A stretch of 64,000 nt of DNA from Streptomyces anulatus (GCF_014650675.1 NZ_BMVK01000001.1:1-64000), one strand, 5' to 3'. Numbered from the stretch's first letter, positions 50,617 to 60,522 are shown. Translations and numbers: made by a program. Notes: generated by a model from the letters alone, not told the origin.

Positions 50617-52410
50617 GTGACCCCACGCATCGAGGACTACGCCCTGATCGGCGATCTCCAGACCGCCGCGCTCGTCGGCAGGAACGGTTCCGTCGACTGG
50701 CTCTGCCTGCCCCGCTTCGATTCCGGCGCCTGCTTCGCCGCCCTCCTCGGCACCGAGGAGAACGGCCACTGGCGCATCGCGCCCAAGGGTGCGGGCGCCT
50801 CGGACACCTGCACCCGGCGCGGATACGCGGGTGACTCCCTGGTCCTGGAGACGTACTGGGAGACGCGGACCGGCACGGTGAAGGTCATCGACTTCATGCC
50901 GCAGCGCGACAGGTCGCCGGACCTGATGCGGATCGTCGAGGGCGTCAGCGGCACCGTCGACATGAGTTCGGTGCTGCGGCTGCGCTTCGACTTCGGTTCG
51001 GTGGTGCCCTGGGTGCGGCGGTCGCACGGCCACCGGGTGGCGGTCGCCGGCCCCGACTCCGTATGGCTGCGCAGCGAGCCGCCGGTCAAGACGTGGGGCC
51101 AGCAGTTCAGCACCTGCTCCTCGTTCACCGTCACCGAGGGCGAGAGCGTGGCGTTCGTCCTGACCTGGCACCCCTCGCACTCGCCGCGCCCGAAGCTCAT
51201 CGACCCGCACAAGGCGTTGAAGCACACCCTGCACGACTGGGCGAAGTGGACCGCGCGGTGCACCTACGAAGGCCCCTACCGCGACGCCGTGCTGCGCTCC
51301 CTGATCACCCTGAAGGCGCTGACGTACGGCCCGACGGGCGGCATCGTGGCGGCCCCGACCACCTCCCTGCCGGAGGAGATCGGCGGCGTACGGAACTGGG
51401 ACTACCGCTTCTGCTGGTTGCGGGACGCCACCCTGACGCTCGGGGCGATGGTCTCGGCCGGCTATCTGGAGGAGGCGGAGGCCTGGCGGGACTGGCTGCT
51501 GCGGGCCGTCGCCGGGGACCCGGCCGACCTCCAGATCATGTACGGGCTGGCGGGCGAGCGGCGGCTGCCCGAGTCGGAGCTGCCCTGGCTCGCCGGGTAC
51601 GAGCACTCCCGGCCGGTGCGCACCGGCAACGCGGCCGTCCGGCAGCGTCAGCTCGATGTGTACGGCGAGGTCATCGACGCGCTCCGGCTCGCCCGCGTCG
51701 CCGGTCTCGGCGACAAGCCGCACGCCTGGAATCTCCAGCTCAGCCTGCTCGGCTTCCTGGAGTCGACCTGGCGCGAGCCGGACGAGGGGCTGTGGGAGAT
51801 CCGCGGCGCCCGGCGGCACTTCGTGCACTCCAAGGTGATGGCCTGGGTCGCCGCCGACCGGGCGGTCCGCTCCCTGGAGGAGAATTCCGAGCTGCCCGGC
51901 GACCCGGAGCGCTGGCGGGCGATGCGGGACGCCGTGCACGCCGAGGTCTGCGAGAAGGGGTACGACCCCGAGCGGAACACCTTCACCCAGTCGTACGGGT
52001 CACGGGAGCTGGACGCCTCGACGCTGCTCATCGTGCGGACCGGGTTCCTGCCGCCGGACGACCCCCGGGTGATCGGCACGGTGGACGCGGTCCGCGAGGA
52101 GCTGGGCAGCGACGGTCTGGTCCGTCGCTACAGCACCCAGGGCGCCTCGGTGGACGGACTGCCGGGCGACGAGGGCGCGTTCCTCGCCTGCTCGTTCTGG
52201 CTGGTCGACGCGTTGCAGCGGATCGGCAGGCCGGACGAGGCGCGGGAGCTGTTCGAGCATCTGCTGGAGTTGCGCAACGACGTGGGTCTGCTGGCCGAGG
52301 AGTACGGCGTGGCGGCCGGGCGGCAGCTGGGCAACTTCCCGCAGGCCTTCAGTCATATCGGTCTGGTGAACTCCGCTGTCGACCTGGCCGGGGAGGACCC
52401 GGCAGGATAG
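50617..52410 (+). CDS. GH15-family glycoside hydrolase (glucoamylase/trehalase-like)
   Basis: The 597-residue cytosolic enzyme matches the GH15 family. It begins with an N-terminal beta-sandwich (IEDYALIGDLQTAALVGRNGSVDWLCLPRFDSGACFAALLG), and the (alpha/alpha)6 barrel holds EEIGGVRNWDYRFCWLRDATLTL and WEIRGARRHFVHSKVMAWVAADRA. Actinobacterial relatives include trehalase and glucoamylase-like enzymes that hydrolyse alpha-glucosides. The exact substrate is uncertain. The GTG at 50617 gives the family N-terminus. TTGACA at 50584-50589 looks like a -35 box, without an obvious -10. The stop is four bases before the SDR start, so they form an operon. Confidence 0.9.
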   Translation: MTPRIEDYALIGDLQTAALVGRNGSVDWLCLPRFDSGACFAALLGTEENGHWRIAPKGAGASDTCTRRGYAGDSLVLETYWETRTGTVKVIDFMPQRDRSPDLMRIVEGVSGTVDMSSVLRLRFDFGSVVPWVRRSHGHRVAVAGPDSVWLRSEPPVKTWGQQFSTCSSFTVTEGESVAFVLTWHPSHSPRPKLIDPHKALKHTLHDWAKWTARCTYEGPYRDAVLRSLITLKALTYGPTGGIVAAPTTSLPEEIGGVRNWDYRFCWLRDATLTLGAMVSAGYLEEAEAWRDWLLRAVAGDPADLQIMYGLAGERRLPESELPWLAGYEHSRPVRTGNAAVRQRQLDVYGEVIDALRLARVAGLGDKPHAWNLQLSLLGFLESTWREPDEGLWEIRGARRHFVHSKVMAWVAADRAVRSLEENSELPGDPERWRAMRDAVHAEVCEKGYDPERNTFTQSYGSRELDASTLLIVRTGFLPPDDPRVIGTVDAVREELGSDGLVRRYSTQGASVDGLPGDEGAFLACSFWLVDALQRIGRPDEARELFEHLLELRNDVGLLAEEYGVAAGRQLGNFPQAFSHIGLVNSAVDLAGEDPAG

Positions 52411-52414
52411 GGCC

Positions 52415-53170
52415 ATGGATCTTGGACTGAAGGACCGCGTCTACATCGTCACCGGAGCGACCCGGGGCCTCGGCAACGCCACGGCCCGCTCCTTGGCCGC
52501 CGACGGCGCGAAACTGATCATCACGGGCCGGGACGAGAAGTCCGTCGTGGAGGCCGCCGCCGAGCTGGGCCCGGACGCGGTCGGGCTCGCCGCCGACAAC
52601 GCCGACCCGAGCGCCGCGCAGCGCCTGGTCGACACCGCGCGGGACCGCTTCGGGCGGCTCGACGGCATCCTCATCAGCGTCGGCGGACCTGCCCCCGGCT
52701 TCCTCGCGGACAACACGGACGACCAGTGGCAGACGGCGTTCGAGACGGTGTTCCTGGGAGCGGTACGGCTCGCCCGGACGGCGGCGGCGGCGCTCGGCGA
52801 GGGCGGCGTGATCGGCCTGGTGCTCTCCGGATCGGTCCATGAGCCGATCGCGGGGCTGACCATCTCCAACGGGCTGCGCCCCGGTCTCGCCGGTTTCGCC
52901 AAGTCGCTGGCCGATGAGCTGGGCCCGCGCGGCATCCGGGTGGTGGGCGTGCTGCCGGCCCGGATCGACACCGACCGGGTCCGCGAACTGGACGCCCTGT
53001 CCGGCGACGCGGAAGCCGCCCGTACCGCGAACGAGGCGCGGATCCCGCTGCGGCGCTACGGGACGCCCGAGGAGTTCGGGAAGACCGCGGCCTTCCTGCT
53101 CTCCCCCGCGGCCTCGTACCTGACGGGAATCATGGTCCCGGTCGACGGCGGAGCACGGCACGGCTTCTGA
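52415..53170 (+). CDS. SDR-family protein with atypical active site
   Basis: The 251-residue protein has the SDR cofactor loop TGATRGLG at about residues 14-21, ISVGGPAPG near 87 in place of NNAG, and ends with ASYLTGIMVPVDGGARHGF. The catalytic Tyr-x3-Lys motif is absent. The corresponding stretch reads SGSVHEPIAGLTISNGLRPGLAGFAKSL, with Ser and Lys present but no Tyr. This SN-x-LRPG variant is seen in an SDR subfamily of uncertain activity. It follows the GH15 gene after four bases and converges with the Asp23 cluster. Confidence 0.88.
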   Translation: MDLGLKDRVYIVTGATRGLGNATARSLAADGAKLIITGRDEKSVVEAAAELGPDAVGLAADNADPSAAQRLVDTARDRFGRLDGILISVGGPAPGFLADNTDDQWQTAFETVFLGAVRLARTAAAALGEGGVIGLVLSGSVHEPIAGLTISNGLRPGLAGFAKSLADELGPRGIRVVGVLPARIDTDRVRELDALSGDAEAARTANEARIPLRRYGTPEEFGKTAAFLLSPAASYLTGIMVPVDGGARHGF

Positions 53171-53204
53171 CCGGACCGACGCTCCTCCGGTGCCGAAGGG
53201 GCCG

Positions 53205-53792
53205 TCAGGAAACCCGCTCCGCGCGGTGCTTGACGGCCTTGAGGCGTACCTCGGCGGGAAGTCCGTCCAGGCCCGCGGAGTTCCTGGCGTGTGCCAGCGC
53301 CCCGTCGACGACCGCGTTCAGCGTCCCCAGGGGCGCGGCGTGCGGTTCCATCAGCAGCCGGACCCGGGCCCGGGGCTCGGTGGGGCGGCCGGTCAGCATC
53401 GCCTGGGCGCGGGCCACTCCGTCGAGTCCGCCCGCCTCCTCGGCGAGGACGCTCTCCAGGGCGCGGCCCCGCAGCTGTGCCCCTTCGCCGTCGCCGCTGT
53501 CGACCAGTACGTCGGCGAGCCGGCCGCGGCGGAGCTGGGCCAGGAACCACCACAGGGCGAGGACCACGAGGACGGCCAGGACGGCGATCACCGTCGGCCA
53601 CCACCAGCCGTCGTCGCGCCAGCGCTGCCGGTCGGCCACGCTGAGCAGCACGTCGGTCTTGCCGTCCCAGGGCCACCAGGACGGCACGGACACGCCGAGG
53701 CCGGCGGCGAGCACGGCTCCGCCGACGACGACCAGCACCAGCCCGGCCAGGGCCAGCAGGACCCGGTTGACGGTGGAGCGCATGCGGCTCAT
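53205..53792 (-). CDS. AmaP-like alkaline shock membrane anchor protein
   Basis: This 195-residue protein has two transmembrane segments (VLLALAGLVLVVVGGAVLAAGLGV, about residues 9-32, and WWPTVIAVLAVLVVLALWWFLAQL, about 61-84) and a helical soluble C-terminus (GRALESVLAEEAGGLDGVARAQAMLTG). This layout matches AmaP, the membrane anchor for Asp23-type proteins in Gram-positives. ATG at 53792 overlaps the stop of the next gene (ATGA). It ends the leftward cluster and converges with the SDR gene. Confidence 0.8.
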   Translation of the reverse strand: MSRMRSTVNRVLLALAGLVLVVVGGAVLAAGLGVSVPSWWPWDGKTDVLLSVADRQRWRDDGWWWPTVIAVLAVLVVLALWWFLAQLRRGRLADVLVDSGDGEGAQLRGRALESVLAEEAGGLDGVARAQAMLTGRPTEPRARVRLLMEPHAAPLGTLNAVVDGALAHARNSAGLDGLPAEVRLKAVKHRAERVS

Positions 53793-54472
53793 CCCTTCTT
53801 CGCCGGTCGGTGCACCTCGACGGAGAGGACCGGCGGCTTCGCCAGGCCCAGCTCCCGTACGGCGTTCTCCAGCACGGTGTCCAGGTCGGTCCGCACGTCG
53901 TCGAGTTCCCGGAAGTGGGAGAGCGCGCGCACCTTCGCCTTCCGCCGTCCCATCCTGACCCGCACGGACTGCACGCCGGACACCTCCACGGCCCGGTCCC
54001 GCAGGACCAGTGCGGCGGCGGTGCGGTCGAGTCCGGCCCGGACGTCGGCGCGGTCGCGGCGCATCGGCAGCAGGTCGCGCAGTCCGGGGGTGAGGGCGAG
54101 CAGGATCAGCCAGAGGCCGATCAACGCCGCGACGCCCGCCCCGATGAGCACCACGACGTCGTCCAGGTGCCGTTCGGCCAGTCCGTCGGCGAGGGAGCGA
54201 CGCCACTGCATGGCCGGGTGGTCGGCCCGTACGGCGGCGATGTCGTAGAGCAGCAGCCCGGCCCCGCCCAGGAGCACGAGGGCCAGCAGGGCGGCCGGGA
54301 CCCGGCGCGCGGACCAGAAGCGGCCGGCGCCGCTGTCGCCCTGTTCCAGGGTGGGGACCGGTTCGCGGGCGTCGGCCGAAGCGTCCGGGAGCGGTGTGTG
54401 CGCGTCGCCGTCGCCCTGTTCCACGGTGGGCATCCGCCGGGTGGAGCCGGTCGGTTCACCGGGTTCGGTCAT
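53789..54472 (-). CDS. DUF6286-type membrane protein of the Asp23 cluster
   Basis: The 227-residue protein starts with a disordered acidic region with two EQGD motifs (residues 18-45), then two transmembrane helices (VPAALLALVLLGGAGLLLYDIAAV, about 58-81, and DVVVLIGAGVAALIGLWLILLAL, about 104-126). A C-terminal alpha/beta domain follows (RDRAVEVSGVQSVRVRMGRRKAKVRALSHF). The C-terminal pattern resembles Asp23-associated DUF6286 proteins. ATG at 54472 overlaps the upstream Asp23 stop, and its own stop overlaps the AmaP start. Confidence 0.75.
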   Translation of the reverse strand: MTEPGEPTGSTRRMPTVEQGDGDAHTPLPDASADAREPVPTLEQGDSGAGRFWSARRVPAALLALVLLGGAGLLLYDIAAVRADHPAMQWRRSLADGLAERHLDDVVVLIGAGVAALIGLWLILLALTPGLRDLLPMRRDRADVRAGLDRTAAALVLRDRAVEVSGVQSVRVRMGRRKAKVRALSHFRELDDVRTDLDTVLENAVRELGLAKPPVLSVEVHRPAKKG

Positions 54473-54813
54473 CGGATCCTCCCCTGTGCGGCTCCGGCGG
54501 GGTGCAGCCGTTCGACCTGCACGGCCACCTCGGGCACCTCCATGCCGGCCAGTGCCTTGACCCGCTGGGCGACCCGGCGGCGTACGGCGCCGCACTGGCG
54601 GCCGATGTCGCTGGGGTAGCCGAGCTCCAGGCTGACGCGGACCCGGGCCGCGTCGCGGTGCACGGTGACCGTGGCACGGGGCGACGGCCCGTCCGCGGGC
54701 GGTTCGTCGATCGCCTCCTTCGCCGCCTGGGCGGCGATCTTGGCGACGACGCGGTCGGCGATCCGGGTCTCGCCCCGTTCGGCGGCGGCGACCCGGCCGG
54801 TCACCGCCGTCAC
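54469..54813 (-). CDS. Asp23/Gls24-family envelope stress protein
   Basis: The 114-residue protein shows the Asp23 core (RGETRIADRVVAKIAAQAAKEA, about residues 14-35, and VTVHRDAARVRVSLELGYPSDIGRQCGAVRRRVAQRVKALAGMEVPEVAVQVERL). Asp23 proteins form membrane-associated oligomers and respond to cell-envelope stress. The GTG at 54813 overlaps the stop of the small membrane protein gene (GTGA). All overlaps indicate one transcript from 55516 to 53205. Confidence 0.85.
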   Translation of the reverse strand: MTAVTGRVAAAERGETRIADRVVAKIAAQAAKEAIDEPPADGPSPRATVTVHRDAARVRVSLELGYPSDIGRQCGAVRRRVAQRVKALAGMEVPEVAVQVERLHPAGAAQGRIR

Positions 54814-55001
54814 CGTCGCCGGTCGCCGCGCTCGCGACTCCGGAAGAAGTCGCCGGGTTCCAGGTCACCGTCCAGGAAGCGGCCGGCGATGAAGCCGACC
54901 GCGCCCAGCGCGGCCACCAGGACGAAGGCTCCGAACCCGCCGAAGTATCCGGCGAACCCGAGTGCCATGCCGGCCAACAGGCCGGCGACAGCCATGCTCA
55001 T
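54810..55001 (-). CDS. Small Gly-rich membrane protein of the Asp23 cluster (63 aa)
   Basis: The protein is nearly all hydrophobic in the first 40 residues (two Gly/Ala-rich helices, AVAGLLAGMALGFAGYFGGFGAFVLVAALGAVGFIAGRF), then a basic tail. This resembles the small DUF2273-like partners in Gram-positive Asp23 operons, but I cannot confirm the family. The ATG at 55001 follows GAGGAGAG. The GTGA overlap links it to the next Asp23 gene. Confidence 0.75.
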   Translation of the reverse strand: MSMAVAGLLAGMALGFAGYFGGFGAFVLVAALGAVGFIAGRFLDGDLEPGDFFRSRERGDRRR

Positions 55002-55045
55002 CGTGTTTCTCTCCTCAACTGGCGTGCGACGGAGATGCGGAAGGG

Positions 55046-55516
55046 CTACTGGACCCGCTGTTCGGACTCGTCCTCGTCGTCCTCCTCGTCGGGCAGCTTG
55101 ACGTCGCTGACCGCGATGTTGACCTCGACGACTTCGAGACCGGTCATGCGCTCCACCGCGGCGACGACGTTCTCGCGCACGTCGCGGGCCACGTCGGAGA
55201 TGGACACGCCGTAGTCGACGACGATCTCCAGGTCGAGGGCCGCCTGGGACTCGCCGACCTCCGCCTTCACGCCGCGGGTGACGGACTTGCCGCCGCCGGG
55301 GACCCGGTCGCGGACGGCGCCGAACGTCCTCGACAGGCCGCTGCCCATCGCGTGGACGCCGGCCACGTCGCGGGCCGCCATTCCGGCGATCTTCTCGACG
55401 ACGCCGTCGGCAATGGTGGTACGGCCCCGGGTGCCGGGGTCGCCGCCGCCACGCTTGCCGAGCGACTTGCCGCCCGAGCCGCTGTCGGGATTGTTGCGCT
55501 GGGAACTCTCAGTCAT
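55046..55516 (-). CDS. Asp23/Gls24-family envelope stress protein (first gene of the cluster)
   Basis: The 156-residue protein has a Gly/Lys-rich leader and an Asp23 domain from about residue 32 (GRTTIADGVVEKIAGMAARDVAGVHAMGSG..., VKAEVGESQAALDLEIVVDYGVSISDVARDVRENVVAAVERMTGLEVVEVNIAVSDV), ending in an acidic tail. It leads the cluster after a 93-base gap divergent from the gene at 55610. The cluster likely tunes envelope homeostasis together with AmaP. Confidence 0.9.
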   Translation of the reverse strand: MTESSQRNNPDSGSGGKSLGKRGGGDPGTRGRTTIADGVVEKIAGMAARDVAGVHAMGSGLSRTFGAVRDRVPGGGKSVTRGVKAEVGESQAALDLEIVVDYGVSISDVARDVRENVVAAVERMTGLEVVEVNIAVSDVKLPDEEDDEDESEQRVQ

Positions 55517-55609
55517 CGCCGATCTTCCCTTCGGGACAGGAGGGGACTTCCTTGCCCACGTTAAGTGCGCTTTCCCCATCCCGCGCCGTGGATGCGGCAG
55601 GCTGGGGCG

Positions 55610-56353
55610 ATGACAACAGCGCGGGACCCGCAGAGGGTCGACGGATGGACCGCCGCGGTACGGCAACGGCTGGGCCTGGGCAGGCTGCTGCCGCTGGGCG
55701 GCCCGGCGGACGGCGCGTGGATCGCGGAGACGGCTGCCGCCGCGGTGCTGCGCGGGGCGACGGCCCGCCCCGGGACGGTGCTGGGGAAGCTGCGGATCGG
55801 CCCGACGGAGGAAGCGGTGGAGGCAGCGGTGGCCGGCGGCCACGACGCATCGCGGGACCCGGCGGAGCCGGTGCCGCCCCCGGCTCCGCCGAACGCGCTG
55901 CCGCCGGTAGCGCTGCGGATCGAGGCGGAGTTCTCCACCACCCCGGACCGGCCGCTGCCCGACGCCGCGGCGGCCCTGCGCGCGGCGCTCCTCGCGGCCG
56001 CCACCGCCCGGCTGGGTCTGGAGATCGCCGAGGTGGATCTGACGGTGACGGCATTGCTGGAGGTCGGTGCGGCCGATCAGGTGACGACGGCGGAGACGGC
56101 GCCGTCGGCCCGGGGCGCGGAGCCGGAGGGCGCGGTGGCGACGGCGGCCGCCGGGGTGCCGGGAGTGGTCTCGCTGACCCGCGTCATGGGCGGCCCGGTG
56201 CACACCGCCCCGGACCATGTGCGGGTCGAGGTGGCGGTGGCCGGGGACCACCGGGCGCTGGATGTCGCCCGGTCGGTGCGCACGGCGGTGGCGGCGGCCA
56301 TGGAGGACCGCCTGCCGGTGTCGGTGCTGGTCACGGACGTGGTCAGTCGGTGA
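55610..56353 (+). CDS. Streptomyces protein often labelled nucleopolyhedrovirus P10-like (247 aa)
   Basis: I recognise this only by its usual actinobacterial label. The viral name is a low-complexity coincidence. The protein is Ala/Val/Pro-rich, with a central EAVEAAVAGGHDASRDPAEPVPPPAPPNALPP linker and two Asp23-like halves (ALRIEAEFSTTP...AEVDLTVTALLEV, and VRVEVAVAGDHRALDVARSVRTAVAAAMEDRLPVSVLVTDVV). It may be a divergent Asp23-domain protein, which fits its location beside that cluster. The ATG at 55610 has GGGGCG upstream. Its last 11 bases overlap the 3' end of the crotonase gene on the other strand. Confidence 0.75.
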   Translation: MTTARDPQRVDGWTAAVRQRLGLGRLLPLGGPADGAWIAETAAAAVLRGATARPGTVLGKLRIGPTEEAVEAAVAGGHDASRDPAEPVPPPAPPNALPPVALRIEAEFSTTPDRPLPDAAAALRAALLAAATARLGLEIAEVDLTVTALLEVGAADQVTTAETAPSARGAEPEGAVATAAAGVPGVVSLTRVMGGPVHTAPDHVRVEVAVAGDHRALDVARSVRTAVAAAMEDRLPVSVLVTDVVSR

Positions 56354-57134
56354 TGCCCGCCAGGTCGCGGAGTCGGCGGCCCTGGGCGGCCCGCTCGGCG
56401 ATGCGCTGCTCCTCGTAGTCGCGCGAGAGCGCGCCGCCGAGGAGTGCCTTCGTCTCGACGACGGCGTCGCGGGGCGCCGCCACCAGGGCCCCGGCCAGGT
56501 CGCGGGCCGCCGCGTCGAGCTGGTCGGCGGGGACCACGAGGTTGGCGAGGCCGGTGCGCTCGGCCTCCTCGGCGTGGACGAAGCGGCCGGTGGCGCAGAT
56601 TTCGAGCGCGCGGGCGTACCCCACGAGGTGCACCAGGGGGTGGGTGCCCGTGAGGTCGGGAACGAGGCCGAGGCTGGTCTCGCGCATGGCGAACTGCACG
56701 TCCTCGGCGACGATCCGCAGATCGCAGGCGAGGGCGAGCTGGAAGCCGGCGCCGATGGCGTGGCCCTGTACCGCCGCGATCGACACGAGGTCGTTGCGGC
56801 GCCACCAGGTGAACGCCTCCTGGTACTCGGCGATGGTCGCGTCGAGCTCGGCCTCCGGGCCACGCGCCATGTCGAGGAACGACGGCTCGCCGTCGAAGCC
56901 CTCGGGAGTGAAGGCCTGCCGGTCGAGGCCCGCGGAGAAGGACATGCCCTCGCCACGGAGCACCACGACCCGGACCGTGCCGGGCAACGCCCTTCCGGCC
57001 TCGGTCAACGCCCGCCACAGAGCGGGAGACTGAGCGTTGCGCTTGGCCGGATTGGTGAGCGTCACCGTGGCGACGGCGTCGTCGACGGTGAGCCGTACGC
57101 CGTCCTTGTCGAGCACAGTGTCGAGCGAGGTCAT
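56343..57134 (-). CDS. Enoyl-CoA hydratase/isomerase family protein
   Basis: The 263-residue protein has crotonase blocks RNAQSPALWRALTEAGR near 32, VVVLRGEGMSFSAGLD near 57, IAAVQGHAIGAGFQLALACDLRIVAEDVQFAMRETSLGLVPDLTGTHPL near 119-165 and the C-terminal AREL-like helix. Family members hydrate, isomerise or hydrolyse acyl-CoA. The exact reaction is unknown. The ATG at 57134 has an operator-like dyad 38 bases upstream. A nearby acyl-CoA regulator was not found. It converges with the gene ending at 56353. Confidence 0.9.
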   Translation of the reverse strand: MTSLDTVLDKDGVRLTVDDAVATVTLTNPAKRNAQSPALWRALTEAGRALPGTVRVVVLRGEGMSFSAGLDRQAFTPEGFDGEPSFLDMARGPEAELDATIAEYQEAFTWWRRNDLVSIAAVQGHAIGAGFQLALACDLRIVAEDVQFAMRETSLGLVPDLTGTHPLVHLVGYARALEICATGRFVHAEEAERTGLANLVVPADQLDAAARDLAGALVAAPRDAVVETKALLGGALSRDYEEQRIAERAAQGRRLRDLAGITD

Positions 57135-57171
57135 GGGGCGCCTCCGGATGGGGTGCAGTCAGCACTCGGTA

Positions 57172-57190
57172 TTAAGTGACTGAACAGTAA
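57172..57190. promoter_or_regulatory. Candidate operator upstream of the crotonase gene
   Basis: ACTGAACAGT (57179-57188) is a perfect 10-bp palindrome inside TTAAGTGACTGAACAGTAA (57172-57190), with loosely matched outer arms. It lies in an AT-richer patch 38 bases before the crotonase start. The shape suits TetR-family fatty-acid regulators, which are known to bind such sites, but the regulator is not identified. Confidence 0.5.
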
Positions 57191-57286
57191 CCACCCGGAC
57201 GACCTTGCGGTCAGCCGGGTGGCCACCCCGAATTCCGTTGGGCCCGATGACGCCGAAACGCCGGCACGCCGAAAAGGTCGGAGGCC

Positions 57287-57508
57287 TCAGGCCGAAGCGG
57301 CCTTCTTGCCCCGTGTCGCGCCGCCGCGTCCTCGCAGCGTCACTCCGGACTCACTGAGCATCCGGTGGACGAATCCGTAGGAGCGGCCGGTTTCCTCGGC
57401 CAGCGCCCGGATGCTCGCACCGGAGTCGTACTTCTTCTTCAGGTCTGCCGCGAGCTTGTCACGCGCGGCGCCGGTTACCCGGCTGCCCTTCTTCAGAGTC
57501 TCGGCCAC
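57287..57508 (-). CDS. gbn: Gbn-like nucleoid-associated helix-turn-helix protein
   Basis: The 73-residue protein VAETLKKGSRVTGAARDKLA continues with a helix-turn-helix (IRALAEETGRSYGFVHRMLSE) and a basic Gly/Arg/Lys tail. It matches the small Streptomyces protein Gbn (SCO1839), reported to bind GATC sequences and to affect sporulation and antibiotic output. The start is GTG at 57508 after GAGGAGGCAC. The same strand carries GATC sites upstream, so self-regulation is plausible. Downstream an imperfect CCACCCGG/CCGGGTGG dyad at 57191-57222 may end transcription. Confidence 0.92.
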   Translation of the reverse strand: MAETLKKGSRVTGAARDKLAADLKKKYDSGASIRALAEETGRSYGFVHRMLSESGVTLRGRGGATRGKKAASA

Positions 57509-57546
57509 CCGTGCCTCCTCATGGGAAGTGCGCTCTGGACTCTCAT

Positions 57547-57828
57547 GATCACCCCTCCCGCGCTTCCTGGCCACCCATTCGGCAAGGTCGGTGCGAGCGG
57601 TTTCCCTGACGAGAAGCACGTCGACACGAGCGGAATCCCCGATTCCAAAGGGCGCACGAGGGCGCACGGCCCCGACCGGCAGAAGAACAGGCAGGTCAGG
57701 GCCGTACGGGGAAAGGCGGCCGGAAAAGGGGCGCACGGCGGGTGAGCGCCGGGCGCACCACCGGAGTACGAGACGTCCTCACGCAGATGATGGATCACGC
57801 GTAGGCCGAATGATCTATCCCCGGTGGA

Positions 57829-57830
<2 letters not shown>
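57547..57830. promoter_or_regulatory. Cluster of four GATC sites upstream of gbn
   Basis: GATC occurs at 57547-57550, 57793-57796, 57812-57815 and 57827-57830, the last inside the end of the ABC-F gene. At 72 percent G+C roughly one would be expected by chance in this span. They are candidate binding sites for the Gbn protein. Confidence 0.45.
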
Positions 57831-59427
<1,597 letters not shown>

Positions 59428-59631
59428 GGAAAAACTCCAGGGCAGTATGGACGGCGGAGGGACGAGGGCGGAGGTCTCTCGACGCCGCTAATGCACAAGG
59501 AGGAAGGCCATACAGCCCATTCTACTGGCGGTACGCAACTTCTTTTCCGCGTGCCCGTCGGGACGAACCGTCCGATACTCGGCGCAGGGCGGCACCCCCG
59601 TCGCCCACCCGAGCCCGAGGGTGGTGCGACC
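59428..59631. other. Divergent promoter region of the ABC-F and zinc-peptidase genes
   Basis: A possible minus-strand -10 box (CATACT, plus-strand AGTATG near 59444-59449) would serve the ABC-F gene. GATACT near 59574 could serve the peptidase. No gene supported. Confidence 0.45.
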
Positions 59632-60522
59632 GTGCAGTTCGACGACGACGCCGATCTGGACACCTCCGAGGTCCAGGATGTCCGCGGCAGCCGGATCCCG
59701 GGCGGGAAGGCCACCGTGGGCGGCGGCATCGCCGGGGTGATCGCCCTGATCCTGGGCCTGCTCTTCGGCGTCGGGCCCGATCAGCTCGGGCTCTCCTCCG
59801 GTGACGCGGACCCCGCGGCGACCTCGTCGTCGGCGGGGCAGGTGCGGGAGAACTGCCTGAAGGGGCAGGACGCGAACAGCCGGGAGGACTGCCGGACGGT
59901 GGCGGTGGTCAACAGCGTGCAGGACTTCTGGCGTCAGGAGTTCGCGCGGCGCGACGCGGACTACTCGGCCGCCCCGACGGTCCTGTTCAGCGGGCAGGTC
60001 GGCACCGCGTGCGGGGCCGCCACCTCAGCGGTCGGGCCGTTCTACTGCCCCGGCGACCGGAAGGTCTATCTGGACCTCGGGTTCTTCGACGACCTGCGGA
60101 CGAAGTTCGGCTCCAGCGGCGGGCCGTTCGCCCAGGCGTACGTCGTGGCCCATGAGTACGGCCACCATGTGCAGAACCAGATGGGCACGCTGAGCCGGTC
60201 GCAGGACGGGCGGCAGGGCGAGGACAGCAACGCGGTGAAGGTGGAGCTGCAGGCCGACTGCTACGCCGGGGTCTGGGCGCACCACGCCACGACGACGCCG
60301 GACGAGTCGACCGGCCGGCCGCTGATCACGGAGCTGACCCGGGCGGATGTCCGGGACGGCCTGGACGCGGCGGCGGCGGTCGGCGACGACCGGATCCAGG
60401 AGAGGTACCAGGGCCGGGTCACCCCGGAGTCGTGGACGCACGGTTCGGCCGCGCAGCGGCAGCAGTGGTTCTCCACCGGGTTCCGCACGGGCGACATGGC
60501 GCGGTGCGACACCTTCGCCTGA
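59632..60522 (+). CDS. YpfJ-like neutral zinc metallopeptidase
   Basis: The 296-residue membrane-anchored protein has a short N-terminus, a transmembrane helix (VGGGIAGVIALILGLLFGV, about residues 28-46) and a YpfJ/zinc-peptidase domain. The motif HEYGHHVQNQMG near 178-189 gives two His ligands and the catalytic Glu, and Glu of ELQADCYAGVW near 204 gives the third ligand. The active site faces the outside. The substrate is unknown. GTG at 59632 has GAGGGTGG upstream. A 157-base gap precedes the VOC gene. Confidence 0.9.
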   Translation: MQFDDDADLDTSEVQDVRGSRIPGGKATVGGGIAGVIALILGLLFGVGPDQLGLSSGDADPAATSSSAGQVRENCLKGQDANSREDCRTVAVVNSVQDFWRQEFARRDADYSAAPTVLFSGQVGTACGAATSAVGPFYCPGDRKVYLDLGFFDDLRTKFGSSGGPFAQAYVVAHEYGHHVQNQMGTLSRSQDGRQGEDSNAVKVELQADCYAGVWAHHATTTPDESTGRPLITELTRADVRDGLDAAAAVGDDRIQERYQGRVTPESWTHGSAAQRQQWFSTGFRTGDMARCDTFA

